DNA of 32,875 nt, taken from positions 1 to 32,875 of the IMG/VR virus record IMGVR_UViG_3300031227_000237, one strand, 5' to 3'. Made by a program: the position numbers and the translations under genes. Positions 22,095 to 29,965 of this stretch are shown here, piece by piece. This stretch comes from a virus. Under the pieces are notes generated by a model. That model was not told the DNA's origin, ran no database searches, and was given only the letters and a program-made list of their open reading frames with translations. Each line of letters begins with the position of its first letter. The first letter of the stretch is position 1.

Positions 22095-22765
22095 GCACAC
22101 TCAGCCGCAAACGCATTCGTCTGCTTGCCGACCAATCCACCCGCACCTCGGACAAGATAAGCGACGTTCTCACCAGCTCCACGCCAGAGCTGTGGCGCGG
22201 CAACGACGTCCAGTTCGAGATCGGCCTGGCCATCAACGAGGTCATCCGCGACGACATCAGCAACCTGGCCTCCGTCTCCCTCACGCTCCGGCGCGGATCC
22301 GCCGCTGGCGCTGAGCTGGTCACCAAGTCTGTTGCAGCCGCGCAGCTCACGGATATCAGCCAGGCCCAATGGACCGCCGGCACCCACCAGCATGCGCTCG
22401 TCGTGCTCACGCGGGAAGAGACCGCCTGGACCCTCACCGGCAGCAGCGAGAACCTGTGGCTGGTCGTTTCACAGGCCACCAACGACGCTCCCGGCCGCGA
22501 CCTTACCATCCAGCACACCATCCTCAAGTTCGTGGAAGACGGCACCGGTACCGGCGACTACGTCACCAGCAACCCGGACCAGTACTACACCAAGAGCGAG
22601 ACCGACGCCCGGTACCTGCAGAAGCATGAAGACCAGGCGTGGGCGCAGTGGCTGAACGGCCGCTGGTACCACTACATCCAGACCACGGACCTCTGGTACC
22701 CGGAAGTGGCCCTCATCAAAGACGGCATCCCCATTATCACCCTCGGAACAGGAGTATCCCTATGA
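22091..22765 (+). CDS. Fibre-like protein with YTKSETDARYLQ motif
   Basis: A 224-residue protein. The N-terminal 130 residues are beta-rich ('DVQFEIGLAINEVIRDDISN'). Residues 165-178, YYTKSETDARYLQK, match the 'YTK.E.D.RY' motif often found in trimeric tail-fibre shafts next to the receptor-binding part. It is followed by an aromatic C-terminus ('WAQWLNGRWYHYIQTTDLWY'). It is translationally coupled to the gene on each side (ATGA), and the next product is a large adhesin, so the pair may form one fibre complex. Confidence 0.65.
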   Translation: MSTLSRKRIRLLADQSTRTSDKISDVLTSSTPELWRGNDVQFEIGLAINEVIRDDISNLASVSLTLRRGSAAGAELVTKSVAAAQLTDISQAQWTAGTHQHALVVLTREETAWTLTGSSENLWLVVSQATNDAPGRDLTIQHTILKFVEDGTGTGDYVTSNPDQYYTKSETDARYLQKHEDQAWAQWLNGRWYHYIQTTDLWYPEVALIKDGIPIITLGTGVSL

Positions 22766-25140
22766 CCCGCAGAATCGTCCTGCCCTCAATCGTCCTGTTA
22801 ATCGCATCGCACCTGTTGTGCACGAGCGCTGCAGCAGCCCTGCAGATCGATAATCTTGCCCCCACCGGCACCACACGCACCACAACCTGGCTGCGCGGCG
22901 ACCTGGTCTCCACCAACCAGATCACCAACGCGCTCACCGTCTTCTACGGCACCAGCAACGGCGCAACGAACACCGCGTCATGGGCCAGCTCAAACGTCTA
23001 TGGCAACGTCACGACGACCGGCAACGTGCAAGTGCAGATCAGCTCACTCACGGCCGGGCAGCTCTACTACTCGCGCTGGTACGCCATCGACATCTCCAAC
23101 ACCGTGGATTGGGCCAACTCCACCACAAGCTGGTGGACCACTGCCGGCGCGCCCACCAGCTCGCCTATGGCGGCGCTCTATTCTCCCGTCATGGTCGACA
23201 CCAACCTGCTCATCGTGGCCCCCAGCAACGGCCCTGCCTTCCGGCTCACCAACGACCTGCAGAGCGCCAGCGGAGCCACCTCAAGCAACGCCGCCCTGCA
23301 GGCCGGCATCGATACCAACACCGCCAACCTGGCCGCCCACATCATCACCTGGGGCAACACCAACACCGCCCTGCAGGCCGCGATCGCCCTGCGCGTACTG
23401 ACCGCAGACTGGAACAACACCAACACCGCCCTGCAGGCCGCGATCGACCTGCGCGTACCGTTCGCGGATCCCGTCTACACGGCAGTCTGGACCAATGCCG
23501 TACTCACCCTCTCGGACACGAACGTGATTGCGACGTTCGGCCGCGACCTCTACATCACGATCGATACCAACAACTGGAACACCCCAGACCTGGCCCTGCA
23601 GGCGGGCATCACGGCCAACGCTGCCTACACCAACCTGGCCGCGACCGCCTGGCGGACGGACGGATCTACTGGCCCGGCGACGGCCGACTGGAGCATGGGC
23701 GGCAACTCCATCACCGACATAGGGACCAATTCTATGGAGTTCTCCGACGGCCTCGGCATCGGTACCGATGGAATCGGCTCAAATATCGTAGTAACGACCG
23801 CCGGCGGAACGATCAAGACGAACGCATTCAAAAGCGAAGTCACGGCGGTACAGTCGCAGGTCACCGCCAACGACACCGATATCGCGGGGAACACCTCCGC
23901 GATCCTCCGCAACGAGCTGGTAGACATGGAGCAGGGCCTGCGGCTCGCAACGCTCTCGGAGCTGTATGGCATGCTCTATAGCTACGGGTCATGGGACGCC
24001 TACAGCTCCACGAACTACGTCAACGGGACTGCCAGCTCCAACCACAACTATGACGCAGACGGCGACTATTACGCATCATCATACGCCGCGATCAACCTCA
24101 CCAACCAGATAGCGCAGTACACGCTGAACGACGACGCGGCGAACACCACGGTAGTCGAGGACGGCGGGACACACACCGGCACCCTCGTCGGAGGCGACAA
24201 CACAGCGGACATCACCACGTCAGGGAAGATCAGCACGGCGCTCCTGTTCGACGGCAGCGCAGATTATGTGACCATTGCCGACAACAACGCGCTCAGCTTT
24301 GGCGACGGGACAAACGACTCGCCGTTCTCGGTTTCGTTATGGTGCAAGACCACCTACGGAACAGGCTCATCGAGAACCATGTTTGGGAAATATAATTCTG
24401 ATTCCGTTTCCGAATGGAATTGCGGACATCTCGGCTCCACGGCCATGCTGCGGCTCATGGACAACAGCACCCTATCAATAGAGGGAATTGGCGGAACAGG
24501 AGGCGGCACGGCCATCATAAACGATAACGTATGGCATCACTTGGTCTTCACATACGACGGACGCGGGGGAGGAAGCGCGAGCGCCGGCATGGCGATATGG
24601 GTGGACGGCGGACTGATGACCACAGCGAGCAGCGGCTCGACCGGGTCTTATGTCGCGATGGAGAACAACGCCTCGACCTGCAAGTTGGCGATGCGCCACG
24701 TTGCGTGGCCGGGGTCACTGGATGACGTTCGCCTGTTCGCGCATGTACTCACAGCAAACGAGATCGCCACGCTTTACAATATCGGCAGCGGCACGGAGAC
24801 AACGAACGGCGTGACCGGCGGCAACATGATTCTCCAATCCACGGAGAACGACCAGCTCACCCCCCCCACCGAATACCGCGCGGCGGTCATCGCCAAAACG
24901 ACCGACGGCAGCCTCACCAATCTCCACACCTATGTCAGCAACGACGGCGGGGCAACGATGGACGAGTGCACCCTGACGCTACAGGGCTGGTGGGATGAAT
25001 CGGCAGGCACATACCTCTATACCGGCGCGACGAATTTCACGTCCAGCACGGCCACAGAGACGAACATCCTCTATAGGCACGTAACGACTAATCTTGCCAA
25101 TGGAATCCAGATCCACGGAACGGCAATCCTCACAGACTGA
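22762..25140 (+). CDS. Large secreted LamG adhesin or tail spike
   Basis: A 792-residue protein with an apparent signal peptide (RRIVLPSIVLLIASHLLCTS, then SAAAA-LQ). Residues about 30-130 look like a fibronectin/Ig-type beta domain. Then come Asn/Thr/Ala-rich repeats with LQAAI (period 20), and a LamG/concanavalin-like domain at about 448-677, marked by 'ALLFDGSADYVTIADNNALS', 'FSVSLWCKTTY', 'WHHLVFTYDGRGG' and 'GSLDDVRLFAHVLTANEIAT'. LamG domains bind sugars. A signal peptide is unexpected on a virion fibre, so it may be exported to the cell surface instead. The ATG overlaps the previous stop. Confidence 0.72.
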   Translation: MTRRIVLPSIVLLIASHLLCTSAAAALQIDNLAPTGTTRTTTWLRGDLVSTNQITNALTVFYGTSNGATNTASWASSNVYGNVTTTGNVQVQISSLTAGQLYYSRWYAIDISNTVDWANSTTSWWTTAGAPTSSPMAALYSPVMVDTNLLIVAPSNGPAFRLTNDLQSASGATSSNAALQAGIDTNTANLAAHIITWGNTNTALQAAIALRVLTADWNNTNTALQAAIDLRVPFADPVYTAVWTNAVLTLSDTNVIATFGRDLYITIDTNNWNTPDLALQAGITANAAYTNLAATAWRTDGSTGPATADWSMGGNSITDIGTNSMEFSDGLGIGTDGIGSNIVVTTAGGTIKTNAFKSEVTAVQSQVTANDTDIAGNTSAILRNELVDMEQGLRLATLSELYGMLYSYGSWDAYSSTNYVNGTASSNHNYDADGDYYASSYAAINLTNQIAQYTLNDDAANTTVVEDGGTHTGTLVGGDNTADITTSGKISTALLFDGSADYVTIADNNALSFGDGTNDSPFSVSLWCKTTYGTGSSRTMFGKYNSDSVSEWNCGHLGSTAMLRLMDNSTLSIEGIGGTGGGTAIINDNVWHHLVFTYDGRGGGSASAGMAIWVDGGLMTTASSGSTGSYVAMENNASTCKLAMRHVAWPGSLDDVRLFAHVLTANEIATLYNIGSGTETTNGVTGGNMILQSTENDQLTPPTEYRAAVIAKTTDGSLTNLHTYVSNDGGATMDECTLTLQGWWDESAGTYLYTGATNFTSSTATETNILYRHVTTNLANGIQIHGTAILTD
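23341..23460 (+). repeat. Two 60-bp repeats in the adhesin gene
   Basis: The blocks 23341-23400 and 23401-23460 line up without gaps and share most of their last 48 bases; each encodes a 20-residue unit with NTNTALQAAI. Weaker copies (LQAGI) lie on both sides. The units probably build the shaft between the N-terminal domain and the LamG head. Confidence 0.8.
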
Positions 25141-25153
25141 CGAAAGGGGCACC

Positions 25154-25480
25154 ATGAAGACACTGACACTCGTACTGGCTGTACTGCTGACCGGTACTGC
25201 TCACGCCGGATCGGCCATGCATTCCCCGAGCGTGGTCGAGAAGATCGCCACAATCGAGCAAGCGGCCGACCCGGACTATCTGACGCTCGATCAACTCCTG
25301 GCCGAGTGGGCCTCCGCGAACAGCGACACCAAGAAATGGCAGGTGTTCGAGAACTTCCTGAAGGCCGAGGCGGCCAAGGAGAAGGTGAAGAAGGCCGCAA
25401 AAGAGAAGGTGAAGAAGGCCGCAAAAGAGAAGGTGAAGAAGGCCGCAAAAGACAAAGCCGACAAAGAAAAGGACAAGTAG
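25154..25480 (+). CDS. Small secreted protein with Lys-rich tail
   Basis: A 108-residue protein with a signal peptide (MKTLTLVLAVLLTGTAHAGS; cleavage likely after AHA). A helical middle (VVEKIATIEQAADPDYLTLD, LLAEWASANSDTKKWQVFE) and a Lys-rich helix made of perfect 8-residue repeats follow. GAAAGGGGCACC precedes the ATG. The protein would sit in the periplasm or outside the cell. With the lipoprotein gene that follows it might form a spanin-like or envelope-acting pair, but it lacks the usual retained membrane anchor. Confidence 0.6.
   Translation: MKTLTLVLAVLLTGTAHAGSAMHSPSVVEKIATIEQAADPDYLTLDQLLAEWASANSDTKKWQVFENFLKAEAAKEKVKKAAKEKVKKAAKEKVKKAAKDKADKEKDK
25379..25450 (+). repeat. Three perfect 24-bp repeats coding for Lys-rich units
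   Basis: Copies lie at 25379-25402, 25403-25426 and 25427-25450 with no mismatch between them, each encoding EKVKKAAK. A degenerate fourth copy follows. Perfect identity means very recent expansion or gene conversion. Confidence 0.9.
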
Positions 25481-25515
25481 ACCGCCGGCACAACCCGGCA
25501 GAAGGGCAGGGAAGT

Positions 25516-25683
25516 ATGAGAGCAGTGAAAGCAGTGGCAGCAGTAATGATGGTCGGAGCACTCCTGGTCGTAGCGGGGTGCGCCGGCACAGGCAGTCTGG
25601 ATCTGGGCGACCTCGGCGACTTCGACTCCGGCGAGCTGCCCGTAACCGACTCGCTGCCGTCGAACGTCAGCACGAATAAGTAG
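25516..25683 (+). CDS. Small lipoprotein
   Basis: A 55-residue protein. Residues 1-21 (KAVAAVMMVGALLVVAGC) form a lipoprotein signal with the lipobox VAGC. The mature part is about 35 residues, acidic and low in complexity (SLDLGDLGDFDSGELPVTDS). AGGGAAGT precedes the ATG. Phage lipoproteins of this size are usually outer-membrane spanins (Rz1 type) or superinfection-exclusion proteins. This one lacks the Pro-rich linker typical of Rz1, so the role is open. It follows the Lys-rich secreted protein by 35 bases. Confidence 0.6.
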   Translation: MRAVKAVAAVMMVGALLVVAGCAGTGSLDLGDLGDFDSGELPVTDSLPSNVSTNK

Positions 25684-25685
25684 GT

Positions 25686-26570
25686 ATGATCTTCTCGTCT
25701 CCAATTCCCTGGGAAGCGGCCATCCAGCATGAACAGGTCAAGGTGCTCCTGGCAAACGATGCCAGAAGCGCAGACCTGCTCAAGCTCGCCCCCGCTATAC
25801 GCCGCCGTGCCCGCTTCTCTGCCGGCGTCACGGACCTGCGCCTCCTGGGCCACATGGACGAGATGCTCACCAGGGTTGCATCTCCGGAGACTGTCATCGA
25901 CCCCGATACCGGCGAGCGCCGCGCTGCCCTGCCCGGTGAATACATGGACCGCGCCACCTTTCGCCAGGAAATGACCGCGACTCTGCGCTCCATCCAGTAC
26001 AGCCCGGACCCCGCCAAGCGTGGTACCATCCAGGACCTGCTCAGCGAGCAACGCCAGGACACCATTTTTGACACCAACCTGCAGATGGTCCACAACCACG
26101 GCGACTGGCTGCAGGGCCAGCATCCCGCCGTGCTCGATCAATGGCCCGCCCAGGAGTTCCTGCGCGTGGAATCCCGCCAGGAACGCAGAAGCTGGGGCAG
26201 TCTCTGGAACGAGGCCATCCGCGCTCTACCGCGTACCAGCGCCAAGCCCGTCGGCAACCCCAAAGCCGAGTCTGGCATGTACGCCCTCAAGAACGATCCA
26301 ATCTGGCGCGCCATCAACCATTTCGGCCAGCCCTATGGCCCCTGGCATTTCGGTTCCGGCATGGGCACTCACGACGTGGACCGCACGCGCGCGATCGAGC
26401 TCGGGCTCATGTCCGAGCATACCGCCATCGAGCCGGAGGAACGCCCCCTCAACCAAGATCTCAGCGCCTCCACCCAGAGCCTGCCTCCATCGCTGCTGAA
26501 CGCCGCTATACGGGCCTTTGGCGAGGCGGTTCGGATCACGGCCGATCAGCGCCTGGCCCTGGTTACGTAA
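25686..26570 (+). CDS. MuF-like minor head protein, displaced
   Basis: A 294-residue protein. 'RRARFSAGVTDLRLLGHMDE' and 'DLLSEQRQDTIFDTNLQMVH' are followed by 'WRAINHFGQPYGPWHFGSGM' and 'DRTRAIELGL'. This layout (a helical bundle, then 'IFDTN', then a 'P.W...' C-terminal domain) is that of MuF/SPP1 gp7-type minor capsid proteins, which attach to the portal and may enter the cell with DNA. In Mu the F gene follows the portal gene; here it lies some 10.7 kb further on, between a lipoprotein and the gpG-like gene. The start is two bases after the lipoprotein stop. Confidence 0.65.
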   Translation: MIFSSPIPWEAAIQHEQVKVLLANDARSADLLKLAPAIRRRARFSAGVTDLRLLGHMDEMLTRVASPETVIDPDTGERRAALPGEYMDRATFRQEMTATLRSIQYSPDPAKRGTIQDLLSEQRQDTIFDTNLQMVHNHGDWLQGQHPAVLDQWPAQEFLRVESRQERRSWGSLWNEAIRALPRTSAKPVGNPKAESGMYALKNDPIWRAINHFGQPYGPWHFGSGMGTHDVDRTRAIELGLMSEHTAIEPEERPLNQDLSASTQSLPPSLLNAAIRAFGEAVRITADQRLALVT

Positions 26571-26606
26571 TCGTTCTGTCGCAAATCGTCCTGCAAAGGA
26601 AAACGA

Positions 26607-27221
26607 ATGTTCGGAATGGCCATAAAGATTCGCGATCGCCACATCCACCGGCTCCTGCGCGAGGTCAAGGGCGCACTGGCAGACGATAACGTCAAACACG
26701 TCATCGGTCGTGCCGGCTCCACCACCGTCCGCGACCATCTCTTCGGCATGGACATGTCCGAGACCAACGCCCTGGGCGGCAAGCGCACCCACTTCTATGC
26801 CAACGCGGCCCGCGCCACCCACTACGAGCTGATAAGCAATGGCGTGGCGATCGTCATCAGCCATACCGGCATCGCCCTGCGCCGCTACGGCGGCACCGTC
26901 CGTCCGGTGAACGCGCGCCTCCTGGCCGTACCCAACATCAAGGAGGCTCACGGCCGCCGCCCGCGCGAGTTCGATAACCTGGTAGCCGTCATGTTCGGCC
27001 GTACCGGCATCGGCGCACTCATGGAACGTTCCCACTCAGATATCGGCTCCCGGCGCACCGTGCGCGGCCGCGCGCGCCGCATCTACTACTGGCTCGTGCC
27101 GGAGACCCACCATCAACCGAATCCGGACGTGTTGCCCACCGCCCGGGAGCTGCTCGAGAGCGTCCTGCCGCCCGCCCGCGACTACGCCCGGCGCACTCTT
27201 GAATCCAGGAGGGCCAGATAG
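26607..27221 (+). CDS. Virion morphogenesis protein, gpG/tail-completion-like
   Basis: A 204-residue protein. 'FYANAARATHYELISNGVAI', 'ISHTGIALRRYGGTVRPVNA' and 'LLAVP' match the pattern of Mu-like virion morphogenesis proteins (Mu gpG, PF05069), in which a 'GI..R..GGT..P' segment is followed by 'L.(A/I)P'. These proteins act at the head-tail junction. The C-terminus has a distinct 'TARELLESVLPPARDYARRT' helix. AAAGGA precedes the ATG. The MuF-like gene precedes it, so F and G remain adjacent as in Mu, but as a pair moved into the tail region. Confidence 0.7.
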   Translation: MFGMAIKIRDRHIHRLLREVKGALADDNVKHVIGRAGSTTVRDHLFGMDMSETNALGGKRTHFYANAARATHYELISNGVAIVISHTGIALRRYGGTVRPVNARLLAVPNIKEAHGRRPREFDNLVAVMFGRTGIGALMERSHSDIGSRRTVRGRARRIYYWLVPETHHQPNPDVLPTARELLESVLPPARDYARRTLESRRAR

Positions 27222-29963
27222 ATGGCAGCCAAAGAAGAACTCCGGATCATTCTCAAGACCATCGGCGACCTCACCGGCATCAACGCCGTCATGCGCCGGC
27301 TCACCGGTGCCTCTGCCACCGTCCGCGTAATCAGCAAGATGTTCGTGGGGCTGGGCAAAGCCGGCGGCGCTGCGCTGCGATTGCTGGGCGGCGCTGTCCG
27401 CGGCCTGCAGACGACCATGCTGGGCCTCACCGTGGCCATTGCCGGCTCCGTCCGCGAGTTCGTGAAGTTCAATGGCGGCATGGCCCGCGCCTGGACCATG
27501 GCCGGGTGGACCGTGAAACAGTTCGTCAAGGTCCGCCGTGAGATCATCGGCCTGGCCGGCGATCTCGGCGTCGCTAAGTCCCAGCTCACCGACGGGCTCT
27601 ACGCCGCCCTCAGCAAAGGCGTCCCGGAAAACAACGTCGTCAGCTTCCTGGCCACCGCCGCCAAGGTCGCGGTAACAGACGGCTCCACCGTGGTCGGTGC
27701 CGTCGAGGGCATCACAACCGTCCTCAACGCATTCGGCATCGATGCCGCCCGCACCGACGAGGTCGTGGACAAGATGTTCATGACCGTCGCCTCCGGGGGC
27801 GCCTCATTCGCGCAGCTCGCCGCCAATATCTCCCAGGTTGCTCCCCTCGCAGCATCGGCTGGGGTTGCCTTCGAGGATATCAACGCCGCGGCCGCCACCA
27901 TGACCGCCGGCGGAATAAACGCCTCGACGACCATGACGATGCTCCGTGCCGTCATCATGGGGCTCAACAAGGTACTGGGCGATGGATGGAGCAAGACGAT
28001 GAGCCTGCAGGAGGCCATGGTGAAGGTCGCAGAGCAGGCCGGCGGAAGCCAGACCGCCCTGTTCAAACTGACCGGCACCTCCGAAGCCATGATGGGCATC
28101 CTTGCCAACACCGGCATCAACGCCGACCGCGCCGCCGCATCCATCAGAGCCCAGGCCAATGCAGTCGGAGAACTCTCCGAAGCAAACAAGAAGGTAGACA
28201 CCCAGGTCCAGCACTGGCCCAAGCTCAAGGAGTCGCTCCTCGGCGTTGTGACCCAATTCGGCCAGGCATTCGACAACGTCCTCAAGGGCCCGGTCACAGA
28301 CATAGCCAAAGCCATCAACGACTGGAGCACCTCCACAACGTTCTTCGCGACGATGGAGAAACACCTTGAGACCTCCCGCGAATACGCCTTGGACATCGCC
28401 ACCGCACTATTCAGTGGACAAGGAGACAGTCTGCTTTCGGGGCTCAGGCACATGCTCGTTGGCGGGATCCGCATGGGCTTCGAGAAGGCCGTTGCATTCC
28501 TCCTGGAGAAGGCCCCAGCCATCGGCGACCTGATCGGTTCTACGGCTAAACGAGCGATTGCAGGGGGCCTCCGAGGGGAAGCCATTTCTTCGCTACAGCA
28601 GAAAGGAAAGATATCCACGGTCGACGCGATTGCCATGCGAGCGCCAGGCATGGGGAAAGCAATGGAGGCCGGTGCAGAGGCAAGACCTCAATCGGAGATG
28701 GCCAGATACGTGCGGATGGTCGAAAAGGAAAAGGCCAAACTGCTCCGGAAAGAAGGTGCAGAGGCGGCAAGATCGGCAAAGGGCACTGGCCTAGAGCAGT
28801 TCGAGGGCGGCGTTAAAGAGTGGAAAGAAGGCGGGGCATCCGGAGCAGAGACGCGTGATGAACTGAAACCCATCAAGACTAAGATCGCTGCCTTCGAGGA
28901 TCTCAAGAAGGAACTCAAAAAGAGCATTGCGGATGCCGAAAAGGCTGCTGCCGGGATCATCGCGGCGCGCGACGCGGCGCAGGCATCAGGGGAGGCAGGC
29001 AAGGCTGCGAAGGCCGAAGCCGCCCTGGCCGAATCTGTCAAGACGGCCGCCGCTGTCAAGAAGGCCGAAGCTGCGTTGGCCGCGCATGAAGCGATCGGCA
29101 CGCGCGTCGACCGGCCCGCGAAAAAGGGCCAGGCGGGACCTCCCGTTGCCGGCCGCAAGTGGTATGCCAGCGAAGAGGGGCAGGCCGAGCGCGCCAGGCT
29201 GCAGGGCGAGGTCGAGTCGGCGAAGAAAGGTACACAATCCGCCGTCGAGAAGGCCGAATCTGCGTTGGCCGCGCATGAAGCGATCGGCACGCGCGTCGAC
29301 CGCGAGGGGAAACAAGGACAGATAGGAGGGGAACGAGGTCCCGTGCCCGGCCGCAAGTGGTATGCAAGCGAAGAGGGGCAGGCTGAGCGCTCCAGGCTGC
29401 AGGGCGAGGTCGACGCGGCGAAAGGCGCACAATCATCCGCAGGAACCGATGCGGCCGCCACCCCGGAAGCAGCGTCCGCCACCCCGGAGGCAGCGGAAGC
29501 CTCCCTCGCCAAACTACGCGAGTACGTAGAGAGCCAGGAATCCGAACTGGGCGCAGTTGAAGAGCGCGTGGGAGAGCTGAAGGGCGAGCAGGCCGCCGTT
29601 CTGGAAAAGACTAAGGACTCGGCCGAATCTGTTGCCACCGATGGCCAGGCCGTGGACGCCGCCGTGGACGGCATCACCCAGCAGCAGGATGCTGCTGCAA
29701 CGGAGACGGAAGGCAAGCTGTCAACCACCGCCCAGGCAATCTCATCAGAGGCCGATACGACCGGCTCCACGCTCGATCAGATGGCCCAAAAGCAGGCCAC
29801 CGCCATGGCCGGCATGCAATCCACGGCCCAGCAGTCCGCGCAGGAGGTCGATAATAGCACTCAGGCAGTCATCAACCTGCTCAGCAACATCACTGCCAAC
29901 CAGTTCGCTCTGCGTAACGCGGTCAACAACCTGCAGTCGCAGGTCTCCGCAATGAGGGTCTAG
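27222..29963 (+). CDS. Tail tape-measure protein
   Basis: A 913-residue protein that sets tail length and may help DNA pass through the host membranes. The N-terminal 400 residues follow the TP901/PhageMin_Tail type: 'EFVKFNGGMARAWTMAGWTV', 'LADGLYAALSKGVP'-like segments, 'VVGAVEGITTVLNAFGI', 'AQLAANISQVAPLAASAGVA', 'LFKLTGTSEAMMGILANTG'. Hydrophobic segments lie at 50-75 and about 410-435. Residues 500-900 are a charged coiled coil with a duplicated ~60-residue block. TAG and the ATG are in direct contact with the gpG-like gene. At roughly 1.5 angstrom per residue it would give a tail of about 135 nm. Confidence 0.85.
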   Translation: MAAKEELRIILKTIGDLTGINAVMRRLTGASATVRVISKMFVGLGKAGGAALRLLGGAVRGLQTTMLGLTVAIAGSVREFVKFNGGMARAWTMAGWTVKQFVKVRREIIGLAGDLGVAKSQLTDGLYAALSKGVPENNVVSFLATAAKVAVTDGSTVVGAVEGITTVLNAFGIDAARTDEVVDKMFMTVASGGASFAQLAANISQVAPLAASAGVAFEDINAAAATMTAGGINASTTMTMLRAVIMGLNKVLGDGWSKTMSLQEAMVKVAEQAGGSQTALFKLTGTSEAMMGILANTGINADRAAASIRAQANAVGELSEANKKVDTQVQHWPKLKESLLGVVTQFGQAFDNVLKGPVTDIAKAINDWSTSTTFFATMEKHLETSREYALDIATALFSGQGDSLLSGLRHMLVGGIRMGFEKAVAFLLEKAPAIGDLIGSTAKRAIAGGLRGEAISSLQQKGKISTVDAIAMRAPGMGKAMEAGAEARPQSEMARYVRMVEKEKAKLLRKEGAEAARSAKGTGLEQFEGGVKEWKEGGASGAETRDELKPIKTKIAAFEDLKKELKKSIADAEKAAAGIIAARDAAQASGEAGKAAKAEAALAESVKTAAAVKKAEAALAAHEAIGTRVDRPAKKGQAGPPVAGRKWYASEEGQAERARLQGEVESAKKGTQSAVEKAESALAAHEAIGTRVDREGKQGQIGGERGPVPGRKWYASEEGQAERSRLQGEVDAAKGAQSSAGTDAAATPEAASATPEAAEASLAKLREYVESQESELGAVEERVGELKGEQAAVLEKTKDSAESVATDGQAVDAAVDGITQQQDAAATETEGKLSTTAQAISSEADTTGSTLDQMAQKQATAMAGMQSTAQQSAQEVDNSTQAVINLLSNITANQFALRNAVNNLQSQVSAMRV
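29061..29424 (+). repeat. Duplicated 170-bp block in the tape-measure gene
   Basis: Blocks at about 29061-29227 and 29250-29424 encode near-identical segments (AEAALAAHEAIGTRVDR and AESALAAHEAIGTRVDR; GRKWYASEEGQAERARLQGE and GRKWYASEEGQAERSRLQGE). Long identical stretches such as the AHEAIGTRVDR coding part show that the duplication is recent. It would lengthen the coiled-coil part and thus possibly the tail. Confidence 0.85.
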
Positions 29964-29965
29964 CC

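Noticed and set aside
19162-22765. Contractile tail sheath gene
   Set aside because: No protein in the tail region has the length or pattern of a Mu gpL-like sheath; the 310-residue protein fits a tube.
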